Positions 1-8,255 of a DNA stretch of 60,228 nucleotides are shown piece by piece. The notes below the pieces were generated by a model that saw only the letters and a list, made by a program, of their open reading frames with translations, had not been told where the DNA came from and did no database searches. Position numbers and translations under genes: made by a program. The stretch's first letter is position 1. The number at the start of each line of letters is the position of its first letter. This DNA is from CAYMUR01 sp964393615 (GTDB taxonomy: Bacteria > Planctomycetota > Planctomycetia > Pirellulales > Pirellulaceae). The stretch spans positions 1 through 60,228 of the forward strand of contig CAYMUR010000023.1 of NCBI GenBank assembly GCA_964393615.1, written 5' to 3'.

Positions 1-597
1 CGAATGAAACAACACGGTGATGAGGTGTATCTCCAATAAAGCGAGCCGCATTGGTGTAAATTTCATCCAAGTTGTCGGGCGCTTTGCCCCATAGCATCTA
101 AGGACCAGGTTTGGCTGGTCGGGGCGAAGGTCTACCAGCCCATGGCGCAACACGGTGGCTACCGGCGTCGCAATGCACAACCCGTGGTTTGGTCCATGGA
201 AATGCGGCAGGACGCGTTCGTTAATGTGGGTAGTTTTCGGCTTGATGAAAACGAGTGCCATATTCTCTGGAGTCGACTCGGCCTGGTGCGGCGGGAATCG
301 GCTGCACCACACAGACCGCAGTCCGTGCTGTGGCATGACGGTCGTATCTTTACCGTTTTTATGCATCCCACTAGCTATACTTGGCGGGACGAGAACACGA
401 AGGGAAACCTCATCGGGCTCAGGAACATCTCGGTCGTAATCTGGCAACCTGGAAAGAACTTCCCACAAAGCCGACTGGGGGTGGTCAGTGAACAGGCGGA
501 TGCCTGCAGAGCTAACCATCGGTGTCACACTCGTGAACCGTTTGTGGTGGGTTGAGGCGGCTCCCACGTCGCGTCGTTTGTGTGAGGGCGGGAGCAT
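1..597 (-). CDS. Unrecognised partial gene running off the left edge
   Basis: A minus-strand frame is open from base 657 down to base 1 (219 codons without a stop), and the first ATG in it is at 597. Chance alone would rarely leave this many codons open at this base composition. The N-terminal half reads like ordinary protein, with segments such as NPETWDQTFADML, GIRLFTDHPQSALWEVLSR and PDYDRDVPEPDEVSLRVLV. I do not recognise the family. Toward the edge a second minus-strand frame begins with ATG at 97 and also looks protein-like (KAPDNLDEIYTNAARFIGD), so a frameshift near base 97 is possible and the gene may be decaying. Coding in the upstream part is fairly likely; intactness is unknown. 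Confidence 0.4.
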   Translation of the reverse strand, partial: MLPPSHKRRDVGAASTHHKRFTSVTPMVSSAGIRLFTDHPQSALWEVLSRLPDYDRDVPEPDEVSLRVLVPPSIASGMHKNGKDTTVMPQHGLRSVWCSRFPPHQAESTPENMALVFIKPKTTHINERVLPHFHGPNHGLCIATPVATVLRHGLVDLRPDQPNLVLRCYGAKRPTTWMKFTPMRLALLEIHLITVLFHS

Positions 598-760
598 GTC
601 TGCGAATGTCTGGTCCCAGGTCTCAGGGTTGTCGGCAGCGTCTTCGACGGTTGTATTTCACCGTGAATAATGCGATAATTCAACGTATTCCCATTGCGGA
701 CCACTCCAATTGCGGACCATGTTGTTTTGATAACACTTTACTGATGAAAGTTGACGTTCT

Positions 761-1858
761 ATGTGGTTTAATCGTATGACACTCGAGGTCTGGTTTGACA
801 GTCACCAGTTCCATGTCGACTATGACATTGGCGAGAGTGCTGTGAAATTTCTCACGGTGGAGGAACTCGGGATGGATCTGTCCAGTGTGGCACTTCGTTA
901 CGGACATCACACAGGTGACCCCAAACTGAAAGAGTGTTTAGCAGCCGATTATCCAGGACTGAACAGTGACCAGATTATGGTGACTAGCGGCGGCAGCGAG
1001 GCAATTTTCGCCTTGAACTCGACGCTGCTCCAACCTGGCGATCATGTGGTGGTGGAACATCCCAATTATCCGTCGCTCTACGAAATACCTCGATCACTTG
1101 GCTGTGATGTGAGTTTTCTTCCGCTGGATTTTGATCATGATTTCCAACCTGATTTGGACCGGTTAGAGGATCTGATCACGCCTAAAACCAAGCTGATCAG
1201 TCTTACCCATCCTAATAATCCAGCGGGTTCTGTTATTTCTGAAGATGAGCTGCATCGGGCTATCCAAATTGCGGAGAAACATGATGTTTACTTCATGTTT
1301 GACGAGACATACCGAGAACTCGATTTTTCAAGTCCCTTACCGACCGCGGCTTCGTTGAGTCCCAAGGTGATCAGCCTGGCAACGATGTCCAAGTGTTACG
1401 GTTTGCCAGGGATCCGCGTTGGTTGGATGGCTACCCAAGATCAGTACATTCTGGATTCGCTACTCACGGTTCGCGAACAAATTACGATTTCTAACAATGC
1501 ACTAGGCGAAGCCATCGCACTGCATGTACTGGAAAATCGGGCTCCATTTTTAGAACGTTCCAGGACGCAGGTGGAGACCAATCTGACCACTGTTTCCCAA
1601 TGGGTGGACCAGCAACCGCAGATCGAATGGGTGCGTCCTGTTGCGGGCGTTGTCGGGTTTCCGCGTTTCACAGAGGATTGTACGTTTGATCCCGAAGAGT
1701 TTTACCAGTTGCTGGCGAAAAAATATAAAACCTTTGTCATCCCGGGCCGTTGTTTTGAGGTCGATAATCGATACTTTCGACTCGGTTTTGGAGCTCTTCC
1801 CAATGAAACGAAGCAGGGGCTGAAAAATTTTGAGGATGCCCTGGCAGAGGTTTCGTAG
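761..1858 (+). CDS. Class I/II PLP-dependent aminotransferase
   Basis: This 365-residue protein is a fold-type I pyridoxal-phosphate enzyme, expected to transfer amino groups between an amino acid and a 2-oxoacid in the cytoplasm. Visible landmarks are the cofactor-binding TSGGSEAIF segment near residues 75-83, HPNNPAGS at 150-157, the Asp181 of DETY that contacts the pyridine ring, the Schiff-base lysine Lys211 in MSKCYGLPGIRVGW, and a carboxylate-binding Arg in the C-terminal NRYFRLGFG. Length is close to the usual 370-400. The ATG at 761 fits the N-terminal leader seen in relatives; ATG 776 is a possible alternative. Substrate is not predictable from the sequence. The next gene starts 40 bases downstream on the same strand but is unrelated in type. 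Confidence 0.9.
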   Translation: MWFNRMTLEVWFDSHQFHVDYDIGESAVKFLTVEELGMDLSSVALRYGHHTGDPKLKECLAADYPGLNSDQIMVTSGGSEAIFALNSTLLQPGDHVVVEHPNYPSLYEIPRSLGCDVSFLPLDFDHDFQPDLDRLEDLITPKTKLISLTHPNNPAGSVISEDELHRAIQIAEKHDVYFMFDETYRELDFSSPLPTAASLSPKVISLATMSKCYGLPGIRVGWMATQDQYILDSLLTVREQITISNNALGEAIALHVLENRAPFLERSRTQVETNLTTVSQWVDQQPQIEWVRPVAGVVGFPRFTEDCTFDPEEFYQLLAKKYKTFVIPGRCFEVDNRYFRLGFGALPNETKQGLKNFEDALAEVS

Positions 1859-1898
1859 GATTTATCCCATTGTCATTCTGTAAACCATTGGAGACACA

Positions 1899-2717
1899 AT
1901 GATGGACTCAACGCGACGTGGTTTTATGGCCGCTGGAATGGCTGCGGTTGGAACGGCAACAACAATAGGCCCCATGGCTGCTGCTGATGAAATGAGCGAG
2001 TGTTTGGACTATGGTCGCTCATTCATTTGTAATTCTGCTTCGATGAACCGTGTTAGATTTTGGATAGAGAGCCGTACCATTCTGTACGACGACAGGACGG
2101 GGACGCAAACAATCTTTTACCAATGTGGTTCATGCAAGGCCGAACGCACTTTTGCCGAGAAGCATCTGCTAGTGGTTGATAATTATGATTTCATGCCAAT
2201 TTATGGTGGTGAGGATCTGTTGATCTTGCGGCGTCATGTTGACGTGCGCGACAGGTATCGCCAACTCCTCAAGGTCAAAGATGTATGGGGTGCACCAAAC
2301 ATGCACCTGCGTTACGGAAAAACCGTCAGGGAACTCAAAACATTTGAGGATATGCGAGATGTTACGGCAACCGCTGCACCACTGGTGGCGCAAACCGTGA
2401 TTACTAACGAGGAAACGGGTTTGCGCTGTGTTATGGAATATCCGATCAAGACCATGAATATCAGTATCGACAAAAGCATCTGGCAGGTGGACACAGGTCC
2501 GATTGCATTTCCCGACCTTAGTAAGCGATTCGATCCAGCCGTGGACAGTGTCCGACTTGCATTTGCTGTTTTTAATGCACCGCATTTTTGTGACTTTGTT
2601 ATCGAACAACCTACGCCGGTGACGCGCAACGAGCAGGAAGTCTGTCAGGTTTACCATTATTCGAATCCGGTTAGCTTCCCCGCGGTCAATCGTGTATTGG
2701 CCGTCTTGGAAACGTAA
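1899..2717 (+). CDS. Hypothetical protein with Tat signal peptide
   Basis: The 272-residue product begins with a twin-arginine signal (STRRGFMAAGMAAVG) followed by an Ala-rich stretch ending near residue 30, so export of a folded protein is likely. The mature part has no domain I can name. It has a CGSC pair near residue 76 and several other cysteines (CLDY, FICN), which could bind a metal or form disulfides; this is inference. The body has alternating beta-type segments. The ATG at 1899 is immediately followed by a second ATG at 1902. The downstream gap of 270 bases before the acyltransferase shows no obvious feature. Confidence 0.75.
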   Translation: MMDSTRRGFMAAGMAAVGTATTIGPMAAADEMSECLDYGRSFICNSASMNRVRFWIESRTILYDDRTGTQTIFYQCGSCKAERTFAEKHLLVVDNYDFMPIYGGEDLLILRRHVDVRDRYRQLLKVKDVWGAPNMHLRYGKTVRELKTFEDMRDVTATAAPLVAQTVITNEETGLRCVMEYPIKTMNISIDKSIWQVDTGPIAFPDLSKRFDPAVDSVRLAFAVFNAPHFCDFVIEQPTPVTRNEQEVCQVYHYSNPVSFPAVNRVLAVLET

Positions 2718-2989
2718 CCGTCCTGGGTGCGCTGCGCAATAAATAGAATGGAGATTCGGCGTGTTCAGTACACGTACGGGTCGCAATCGGTGTTGTTTTT
2801 AACCTGGTACCTGGGTTGGGCAATGTAACATCTCTGCTGAATGTGCCAGGCAGAGCTGACAGGTTGGCTGGGATCGAACAATGAATCTCCATGAGCGAAA
2901 AGATATGTCTTGGCATGGCGAATCGCACGCATCGGTCCAGCATCAATGGAGTACTTGTGGGTTCACTCGTCACGACCTAGAGTGTTGTT

Positions 2990-3298
2990 ATGTTGAATTT
3001 TGCAGATCGGCCTTATGAGTATTATCCTCCCAAGCCCAATTGGCTTGTCTACCGATTAGGTTGTTGGATCAATCGTAAAAAAATTCTGCCAAGCGCTCAG
3101 CATCGCATTGAGTCGGTGTCTGTGGCCAACGCGGAGGTATTAGAAAAAGTGCGTGGTAAGCGGGTGCTGTTTCTTTCCAACCACTCGACGCACAGTGACC
3201 CTCAGATCATGATCGAGGTACTGCACCAGGTTGGCGTGTGGTCTTTTTTTATGGCTGCCTATGATGTGTTCGAGCGAAACCAATTTTTACCTGGATGA
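2990..3298 (+). CDS. PlsC-like acyltransferase, N-terminal part (split gene)
   Basis: This 102-codon frame carries the first acyltransferase block, LSNHSTHSDPQIM, which contains the HX4D catalytic motif of the PlsC/glycerolipid acyltransferase family (His and Asp about residues 65 and 70). Family members need this block in the same polypeptide as the FPEG block, which here lies in the next frame. The stop TGA at 3296-3298 overlaps the ATG of that frame (ATGA arrangement), and the protein sequence continues naturally across the junction after a minus-one shift. The parts are therefore either two translationally coupled halves or, more likely, a gene broken by one frameshift or sequence error. 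Confidence 0.7.
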   Translation: MLNFADRPYEYYPPKPNWLVYRLGCWINRKKILPSAQHRIESVSVANAEVLEKVRGKRVLFLSNHSTHSDPQIMIEVLHQVGVWSFFMAAYDVFERNQFLPG

Positions 3299-4221
3299 TG
3301 CAGCGGCTGGGGGCTTTTTCGGTCGATCGTGATGGGAATGACAAACAATCGCTCAAACAGTCGATTTCCACATTGTCGACGGGCCAACACGCACTGACGA
3401 TTTTTCCGGAAGGCAATGTGTTTTTGATGAACGGGCGAGTGACTCCGTTTTTAGATGGTCCGGCGTTTATCGCGATCAAGGCTCAACAGCAACTTGATCG
3501 AGAGGAGTCGGTACTGGCTGTGCCGGTGGCCATTAAAGCAACGCATGTTAGTGATGTACGGCAGACACTACGGACGTCCTTGTCAGACATGGCGCACGTC
3601 CTGGGTGTAGAGCTGGCGAACAATGGGCCAATTATGGATGCCATTTATCATGTGGGCCTGGCGATGCTGCAACGCAATCTTCGCCAACGCGGTTTCATGC
3701 CGCCAGATGCGGATTGGAGCGATTTACCTGTTGTATTGCGTTCTGCCGCAGAAATGGTAATCCAGGGGCTGGAAACCAAGATGCAACTCAAAGTGGTGGC
3801 TCGGTCTGACTTGGTGGATCGTATCCGTGCGATTCGTCGGGAGATACATCGAATACGAACGGATCTGAGCCGAGAGATTGATCACCCGGTGGCGGCTTTG
3901 TGGGCCGACGAAGCAATGACTGCCTTCCGCATTTTAAGTTATGCGGGTAACTATCTCTCGGAAAGCCCGACGTTGGACCGTTGTGGTGAAACGATTGAGA
4001 AATTACGCGAAGATTTGTATGGACGAATGTACCCGGCCTATGCTGAACGGGCAGTCCAGGTTCGGTTCGGTGAACCGATTGATATCGCGGATACCATGTC
4101 CGCTGGTGTAAAAGCACGGGAGTTGGTTGCTGATTTAACAGCGGTTTTTGAAAAGTCGGTGCAAGGGGAACTGGACCGACTGAATGCGGACAATCCGTAT
4201 CCTGGTGCGAGAATATTTTAG
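3295..4221 (+). CDS. PlsC-like acyltransferase, C-terminal part (split gene)
   Basis: The 308-codon frame continues the acyltransferase begun at 2990. It opens with MMQRLGAFSVDRDG, typical of the second block, and then has LTIFPEGNVF, the FPEG block that binds the acyl acceptor phosphate. The C-terminal half, from about residue 110, is helical and charged and resembles the extension found in planctomycete and cyanobacterial 1-acyl-glycerol-phosphate-like acyltransferases. It ends with a VRFGEPIDI segment, which in PlsC proteins is the last strand of the core. A membrane-lipid or lysolipid acyl transfer role is the family expectation. Without the HX4D block this half alone should be inactive. 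Confidence 0.7.
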   Translation: MMQRLGAFSVDRDGNDKQSLKQSISTLSTGQHALTIFPEGNVFLMNGRVTPFLDGPAFIAIKAQQQLDREESVLAVPVAIKATHVSDVRQTLRTSLSDMAHVLGVELANNGPIMDAIYHVGLAMLQRNLRQRGFMPPDADWSDLPVVLRSAAEMVIQGLETKMQLKVVARSDLVDRIRAIRREIHRIRTDLSREIDHPVAALWADEAMTAFRILSYAGNYLSESPTLDRCGETIEKLREDLYGRMYPAYAERAVQVRFGEPIDIADTMSAGVKARELVADLTAVFEKSVQGELDRLNADNPYPGARIF

Positions 4222-4434
4222 CGTGATGATTTCAGCAGATTGTGGCTGGTTTGACAGCAAGAAAAAGTGCCAATCAAAGACCACACTGGCATAAAAACGT
4301 AATTTTCTAATGCGGGTTCCTCAGCATTGTCCTTTGTCGTGAAGAGCTGGGCGGAACCGGACCGCTTGTCATGCAGCAATTTTCTCTGGGGCAGGCGGTA
4401 GCGACGGAAAGTTGTCAGTTGGATGTGCAGTGGC

Positions 4435-4530
4435 CAGGACGGACCAGCCTGGGGACAGATCAGTCTGGGGACAGACCAGCCTGGGGACGGGCCAGCCTGG
4501 GGACGGGCCAGCCTGGGGACGGGCCCTGGG
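4435..4530. repeat. 16-bp GC-rich tandem repeat (minisatellite)
   Basis: About five head-to-tail copies of a 16-bp unit close to ggggacgggccagcct. The invariant T of cctgggga falls at 4450, 4466, 4482, 4498 and 4514, exactly 16 apart. It lies between the acyltransferase gene and the 3' end of the convergent PhyH gene. There are no spacers, so it is not a CRISPR array. The rest of the gap 4222-4592 holds nothing I recognise. Confidence 0.85.
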
Positions 4531-4592
4531 TCTTAAGGCTCGTTGTCCCGATAGCCATGTCACCAGCCGCGCAAGTTTGATGTTGACTCGGC

Positions 4593-5366
4593 CTATTCAG
4601 CAGACAAATGCAGTTGATATTTGGTTAATGCCTGCGCCTTGGTAGGTAGCTGGTCCCACATCGCTTGTTGGATGGGGCGTACGGCGCGAGAAAACTGGCC
4701 GATCCACCATGGTGTAAAGACACTGGCCAGAGCCACGCGATTTTGACCGCTGTCGTTTTTGCCAGGAGCATGCCACATGGTGTTGGGGATAATTGCCACG
4801 CTGCCCGCGGGCGCGGTCAAGTATTGCTGACCGTCCAGATCATCACAGGTTTCGGGAGGCATTTTCCTCCAACGGTGACTGCCTGGCATCAGTCGCGTGG
4901 CACCTGTTTCAGGTCGAAAAGGGGTCAGGATCCAGAAAACATTGACCACTAATGGAAAGTCTGGTAGTGGGCTGCCCTCTGGCACCGATTGTGACATGGG
5001 TGGGTCGACGTGCCACCAGCCTGCTTCGGTTCCTGGTGAAACGACCAAGCCATCGACAATGGCCAGTCGCAAACGGTCTTCCGCAGGCCAGGCAAACGCA
5101 TTTTGTTGACTTTGATTACGACCACCAATCAGGTGCTGAACGATCTCCAGTAGTTCCGGCTGGACTACCAGATCGGCAAAATCTTTGTCGACGTTTAAAA
5201 GTTCTCGTACGATGAAATAGCCCTGCGTGGGTTCAAATGGATCAGGGATTGCCTGGATTTTTTCGGCGAACTGTGCTGCACGGTCGGCTGGAATCATATT
5301 TTCCAGCACGGCAAACCCATGGTTGTTCAGGTCGCGTAAGGCAGTGTCGACAATTGGTGATGGCAT
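4593..5366 (-). CDS. Phytanoyl-CoA dioxygenase (PhyH) family protein
   Basis: The 257-residue protein is an Fe(II)/2-oxoglutarate-dependent oxygenase of the PhyH family. The metal triad is visible: His119 and Asp121 in WWHVDPP, and His199 in NTMWHAPG. Arg210 in QNRVAL is the likely 2-oxoglutarate ligand. The DTAL..NNHGFAVLENMI N-terminus is typical. Planctomycetes carry many such genes, often acting on small hydroxylatable substrates; the substrate here is unknown. The 5' part of the gene (from base 5083 upward) belongs to a duplicated segment, and a damaged second copy of codons about 1-94 lies at 7552-7763. This copy is intact. Confidence 0.9.
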   Translation of the reverse strand: MPSPIVDTALRDLNNHGFAVLENMIPADRAAQFAEKIQAIPDPFEPTQGYFIVRELLNVDKDFADLVVQPELLEIVQHLIGGRNQSQQNAFAWPAEDRLRLAIVDGLVVSPGTEAGWWHVDPPMSQSVPEGSPLPDFPLVVNVFWILTPFRPETGATRLMPGSHRWRKMPPETCDDLDGQQYLTAPAGSVAIIPNTMWHAPGKNDSGQNRVALASVFTPWWIGQFSRAVRPIQQAMWDQLPTKAQALTKYQLHLSAE

Positions 5367-6061
5367 GGTACGATGTTTGTTGTAATGCTGGAATTCATCT
5401 TAAACGGGTCAATGGTATCACCGGTTCAGTGAGCACGCTGTGACCTTTAGTCGATCAACGATCAATACGTGACAGCCATGAGTATATAAGAAAACGAATG
5501 GACAGTCTATCTATATGGTCGAGCCAATGCATTGACATTCAGGGTTGATGAAGGGAAGAGGTGCTCGGTCATAATGATTGCAGTGTTAGCGCACCTGCCC
5601 TGTGGCGTCAGCGTGCGGCTGCAGGGATTCTGAAAGTCAATCTGGGCAAATCCCAGCCTAATCGTGGGAAACGTAGCGGAGCTCCAGGTTACCAGCATCG
5701 GTCTAGCCGTTAAGGGATGGAAAGATATTTTCTGGCGCCCATTATCCAGCGAGGCGCTTGGAACATCGACAGCATGGTTAGCGTTGCCTGGGGATACTAC
5801 CCGATCTGTTTGGATCACGTTAGACTGTTCCGGTAAATGGTGTGTTGTCGCACTGTGTGACGAAGCGCTCGCCGTTGTTGGTTTGTTGCCGCTCCACCTT
5901 GTACACGATGATTGAACGAATATGAGCCAGCAGCATTCATTGACGGAGCGAGTTGACAAGCTGTACGAGTTTGAACGAGCGCCCGTTACAGAAGACAGGC
6001 TTCAGAGCGGAAAACATTTTGCTGCCTTGTTTGGTGGTGAGCATGTTGCGGGCACAGAGTT
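5083..6061. repeat. Left copy of a ~1-kb direct duplication
   Basis: Bases 5083-6061 match 7552-8255 in the same orientation. The segment runs from inside the PhyH gene, through the intergenic region, to codon 47 of the NCS1 permease. Identity is obvious by eye (for example gcattttgttgactttgatt at both ends, and about 140 bases of permease start differing by one base). The left copy is longer because the right copy has internal deletions. The 555-base gap 5367-5921 inside it has no gene I can support. Confidence 0.92.
5922..6061 (+). pseudogene. Truncated N-terminus of the NCS1 permease (duplicate)
   Basis: The first 47 codons (MSQQHSLTERVDKLYEFERA onward to HVAGTE) are the same as the start of the intact permease at 8116, differing by only one base. 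After base 6061 the sequence switches to unrelated DNA and the frame runs on as junk to 6353. No membrane segment remains, so it cannot be a transporter. The near-perfect identity here contrasts with clear divergence in the neighbouring non-coding duplicate, suggesting recent gene conversion or strong recent constraint. Confidence 0.85.
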
Positions 6062-6170
6062 GATTTCCGGCGAGGATGAATCGCGTGATCGGGCTAAAAC
6101 CGATGAGCGACAGGAAAAATGCCACGATTCCCCGACGACGGCCTACAATTTCGACAGTTGGTGTCGGCAT
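6062..6170 (-). pseudogene. N-terminal fragment of an unidentified membrane or surface protein
   Basis: Immediately inside the inserted DNA, the minus strand encodes a short protein-like start from ATG at 6170: MPTPTVEIVGRRRGIVAFFL followed by SLIGFSPITRFILAGNQ. It is then cut off at the duplication junction near 6061. The basic RRR followed by a hydrophobic stretch looks like a real N-terminus rather than a chance frame. It appears to be a piece of a gene that travelled with the inserted hydrolase DNA. The family is not recognised. Confidence 0.35.
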
Positions 6171-6373
6171 CGGCAACGGCTGAGTCGAGATAGAAAACTT
6201 GTGGATCACCAGCGAATTCGTAAGCATGACTTGGGTACGATTCTTGAACCGCCTCGAACGGAAAGATGGAACACCGGTATCAGTGGTTCGATTGAATTCT
6301 CAGGGAATCTCATTCCCATGAATTGCTATAATAATAGAACCGAGAGACCCTGATGAAGATGAAAGGAGCCGAA

Positions 6374-7489
6374 ATGCGTCTAACCCAAAAAATGGGCCTG
6401 CTGATCCTGTTCGGCGTTTCCGTGAGCGCTGCGTCGATCACCCAGGCGGCTTCGCCGGACGACGTCCCACCAACGGAAAGCCGGGTGGAAACGAGTTTCC
6501 GCGGGCTGGCTGATGCCACGCCGCCAAAGTTCGCCTGGAACGCCACCACGGAGGGAGAGCACAAGGCGTGGCGCAGGGCGTTTCGGGCGAGAATGCTCAA
6601 GGTCCTGGGCCGCATGCCCGAGCGCGTGCCACTCAGGGTGAAATGGATCGAAAAGCAGCGGTTCGACACGTTCACGCGTCACAAGATCTACCTCCAAACC
6701 GAGAAGACCTACTGGTGTCCGGTCTATTACCTGGTACCGCATAAGCTCCGTAAGCGGACACCGGCGATTGTCTGTCTGCATGGCCACGACGGTGTCGTTC
6801 CTTATCTGGGAGAGGGCAGAGAGTCGGGCACGCCCCGGCCGTTGCTTGCTCGCGACTTCCCCCGCTACTTTGCTGAGCATGGCTACGTGACGGCGGTGCC
6901 GATTGTCCGGGGATGGAACGAGACGGCCGGGTACCAGGACCCGCAGGGCGGGTCGCTGAGACGCAGCTGTCAGAACGTGACCATGAACACCGTGCTGCTG
7001 GGCATGTCGCCGGCCGGCCTGCGGTGTTGGGATGCGATGCGGGTGATTGACTTTCTCGAAACCCAGGACGTGGTCGACGCGACGCGAATTGGCCTGGCCG
7101 GTCTTTCGGGAGGTGGTACGCTGTCGCTCTATCTGCCGGTTCTCGACGACCGCGTAAAGCTGGTCATGATAGCCGGCATCTTCTCATCCTACCGCAACTC
7201 GTTTTTCGCCATGAATCATTGCATCTGCAATTGCCTGCCGGGTGTCATGCAGTACGGCGAGATGTCCGACGTGGTCGCTCTGCACGCGCCCAGGCCCGTC
7301 CTGCTCATCAACGGCACGCGTGACCAAAACGCTCCCATTGCCGACGCTCGCCAGGGGTTCGAAAAACTGAAACGCGTCTATGCTCTTCTGGGCGTACAAA
7401 AGAGAGTCGAAACGGATTTCTTCGACGGTCCCCACGAGTGGTCGAATGGTAAGACGCTGAAATTTCTTTCGAAGCACTTCGGAAAGTAG
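6374..7489 (+). CDS. Secreted alpha/beta hydrolase (acetyl-xylan-esterase-like)
   Basis: The 371-residue product has a Sec signal peptide (KMGLLILFGVSVSAASITQA) and an alpha/beta-hydrolase fold. The oxyanion segment is CLHGHDG near 125-130, the nucleophile Ser235 lies in GLSGGG, the acid is probably Asp307 in NGTRDQNAP, and the base is His344 in DGPHEWS. It resembles planctomycete acetyl esterase/dienelactone-hydrolase-type enzymes that remove acyl groups from glycans. ATG 6374 is preferred because a strong Shine-Dalgarno (aaaggag) sits five bases before it; ATG 6353 would place that motif inside the gene. The gene is visibly GC-richer than its neighbours and is the only intact gene in the 1.49-kb insert between the two direct repeats, so acquisition by transfer is likely. 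Confidence 0.85.
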   Translation: MRLTQKMGLLILFGVSVSAASITQAASPDDVPPTESRVETSFRGLADATPPKFAWNATTEGEHKAWRRAFRARMLKVLGRMPERVPLRVKWIEKQRFDTFTRHKIYLQTEKTYWCPVYYLVPHKLRKRTPAIVCLHGHDGVVPYLGEGRESGTPRPLLARDFPRYFAEHGYVTAVPIVRGWNETAGYQDPQGGSLRRSCQNVTMNTVLLGMSPAGLRCWDAMRVIDFLETQDVVDATRIGLAGLSGGGTLSLYLPVLDDRVKLVMIAGIFSSYRNSFFAMNHCICNCLPGVMQYGEMSDVVALHAPRPVLLINGTRDQNAPIADARQGFEKLKRVYALLGVQKRVETDFFDGPHEWSNGKTLKFLSKHFGK

Positions 7490-7551
7490 GGTTGCCATTG
7501 GACCGGAGACCATTCCGTCGAGGTTGACGACCCGCCCGATAGTGCGATGTA

Positions 7552-7763
7552 GCAGGCCAGGCAAACGCATTTTGTTGACTTTGATTACCACGACCAATCA
7601 GGTGCTGAACGATCTCCAACAGTTCCGGCTGGACTACCAGATCCGCCAAATCTTTGTCGATGTTTAAAAGTTATCGTACGATGGAATATCCCTGCATGAG
7701 TTCAAATGGATCAGAGATTGACTGGGTTTTTTCGGCGAACTGTGCTGCACGGTCGGCTGGAAT
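7552..7763 (-). pseudogene. PhyH gene fragment (duplicate)
   Basis: The minus strand reads ADLVVQPELLEIVQHLIG and then NQSQQNAFAWPA, matching residues about 64-95 of the intact PhyH protein. It breaks into foreign sequence at 7551. The region equivalent to its first ~25 codons is deleted, and there are extra stops. It lacks the metal-binding HxD and distal His, so it is a dead fragment left by the duplication. Confidence 0.85.
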
Positions 7764-8255
7764 TCAACTTAAACGGGTCACTGGATTCACCGAGCACGCT
7801 GTGAACGTTAGTCGATCAACTCGCAATGCTTGACAGCCATGAATAGATAAGAAAACGAATGGACAGTCTATCTATCTGGTCGAGCCAGGGCATTGACATT
7901 CAGGGATTATGAAGAGAGGAGATGCTCGGTCAGGATAATTGTAGTGTTAGCGCAGCTGCCCTGTGGCGTCAGCGTATTGCTGTGGGAATACTACCCGATC
8001 TGCTTGGATCACGTTAAACTGGTCCTGTAAATGGTGTGTTGTCGCACTGTGCGACGAAGCGCTAGCCGTTGTTGGTTTGTCGCCGCCCTATCTTGTGCAC
8101 GATGATTGAACGAATATGAGCCAGCAGCATTCATTGACGGAGCGAGTTGACAAGCTGTACGAGTTTGAACGAGCGCCCGTTACAGAAGACAGGCTTCAGA
8201 GCGGAAAACATTTTGCTGCCTTGTTTGGTGGTGAGCATGTTGCGGGCACGGAGTT
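7552..8255. repeat. Right copy of the direct duplication, partly eroded
   Basis: This is the second copy of 5083-6061. Compared with the left copy it carries many substitutions and two larger deletions. One removes the equivalent of about 5298-5388 between two gctggaat octamers (a short-repeat deletion). The other removes roughly the equivalent of 5608-5790. It ends inside the intact permease gene. The intergenic stretch 7764-8115 holds nothing else recognisable. Confidence 0.9.

Noticed and set aside
4435..4530. Possible CRISPR array
   Set aside because: The 16-bp units are directly adjacent with no spacers, and no cas gene is near.
5507..5959. 150-codon minus-strand open frame
   Set aside because: It crosses the duplicate boundary and the permease start, its text is not protein-like, and the second copy of the region does not keep the frame because of deletions.
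5922..6353. 143-codon frame as a complete short gene
   Set aside because: Only the first 47 codons match the permease; the rest is foreign DNA read by chance.
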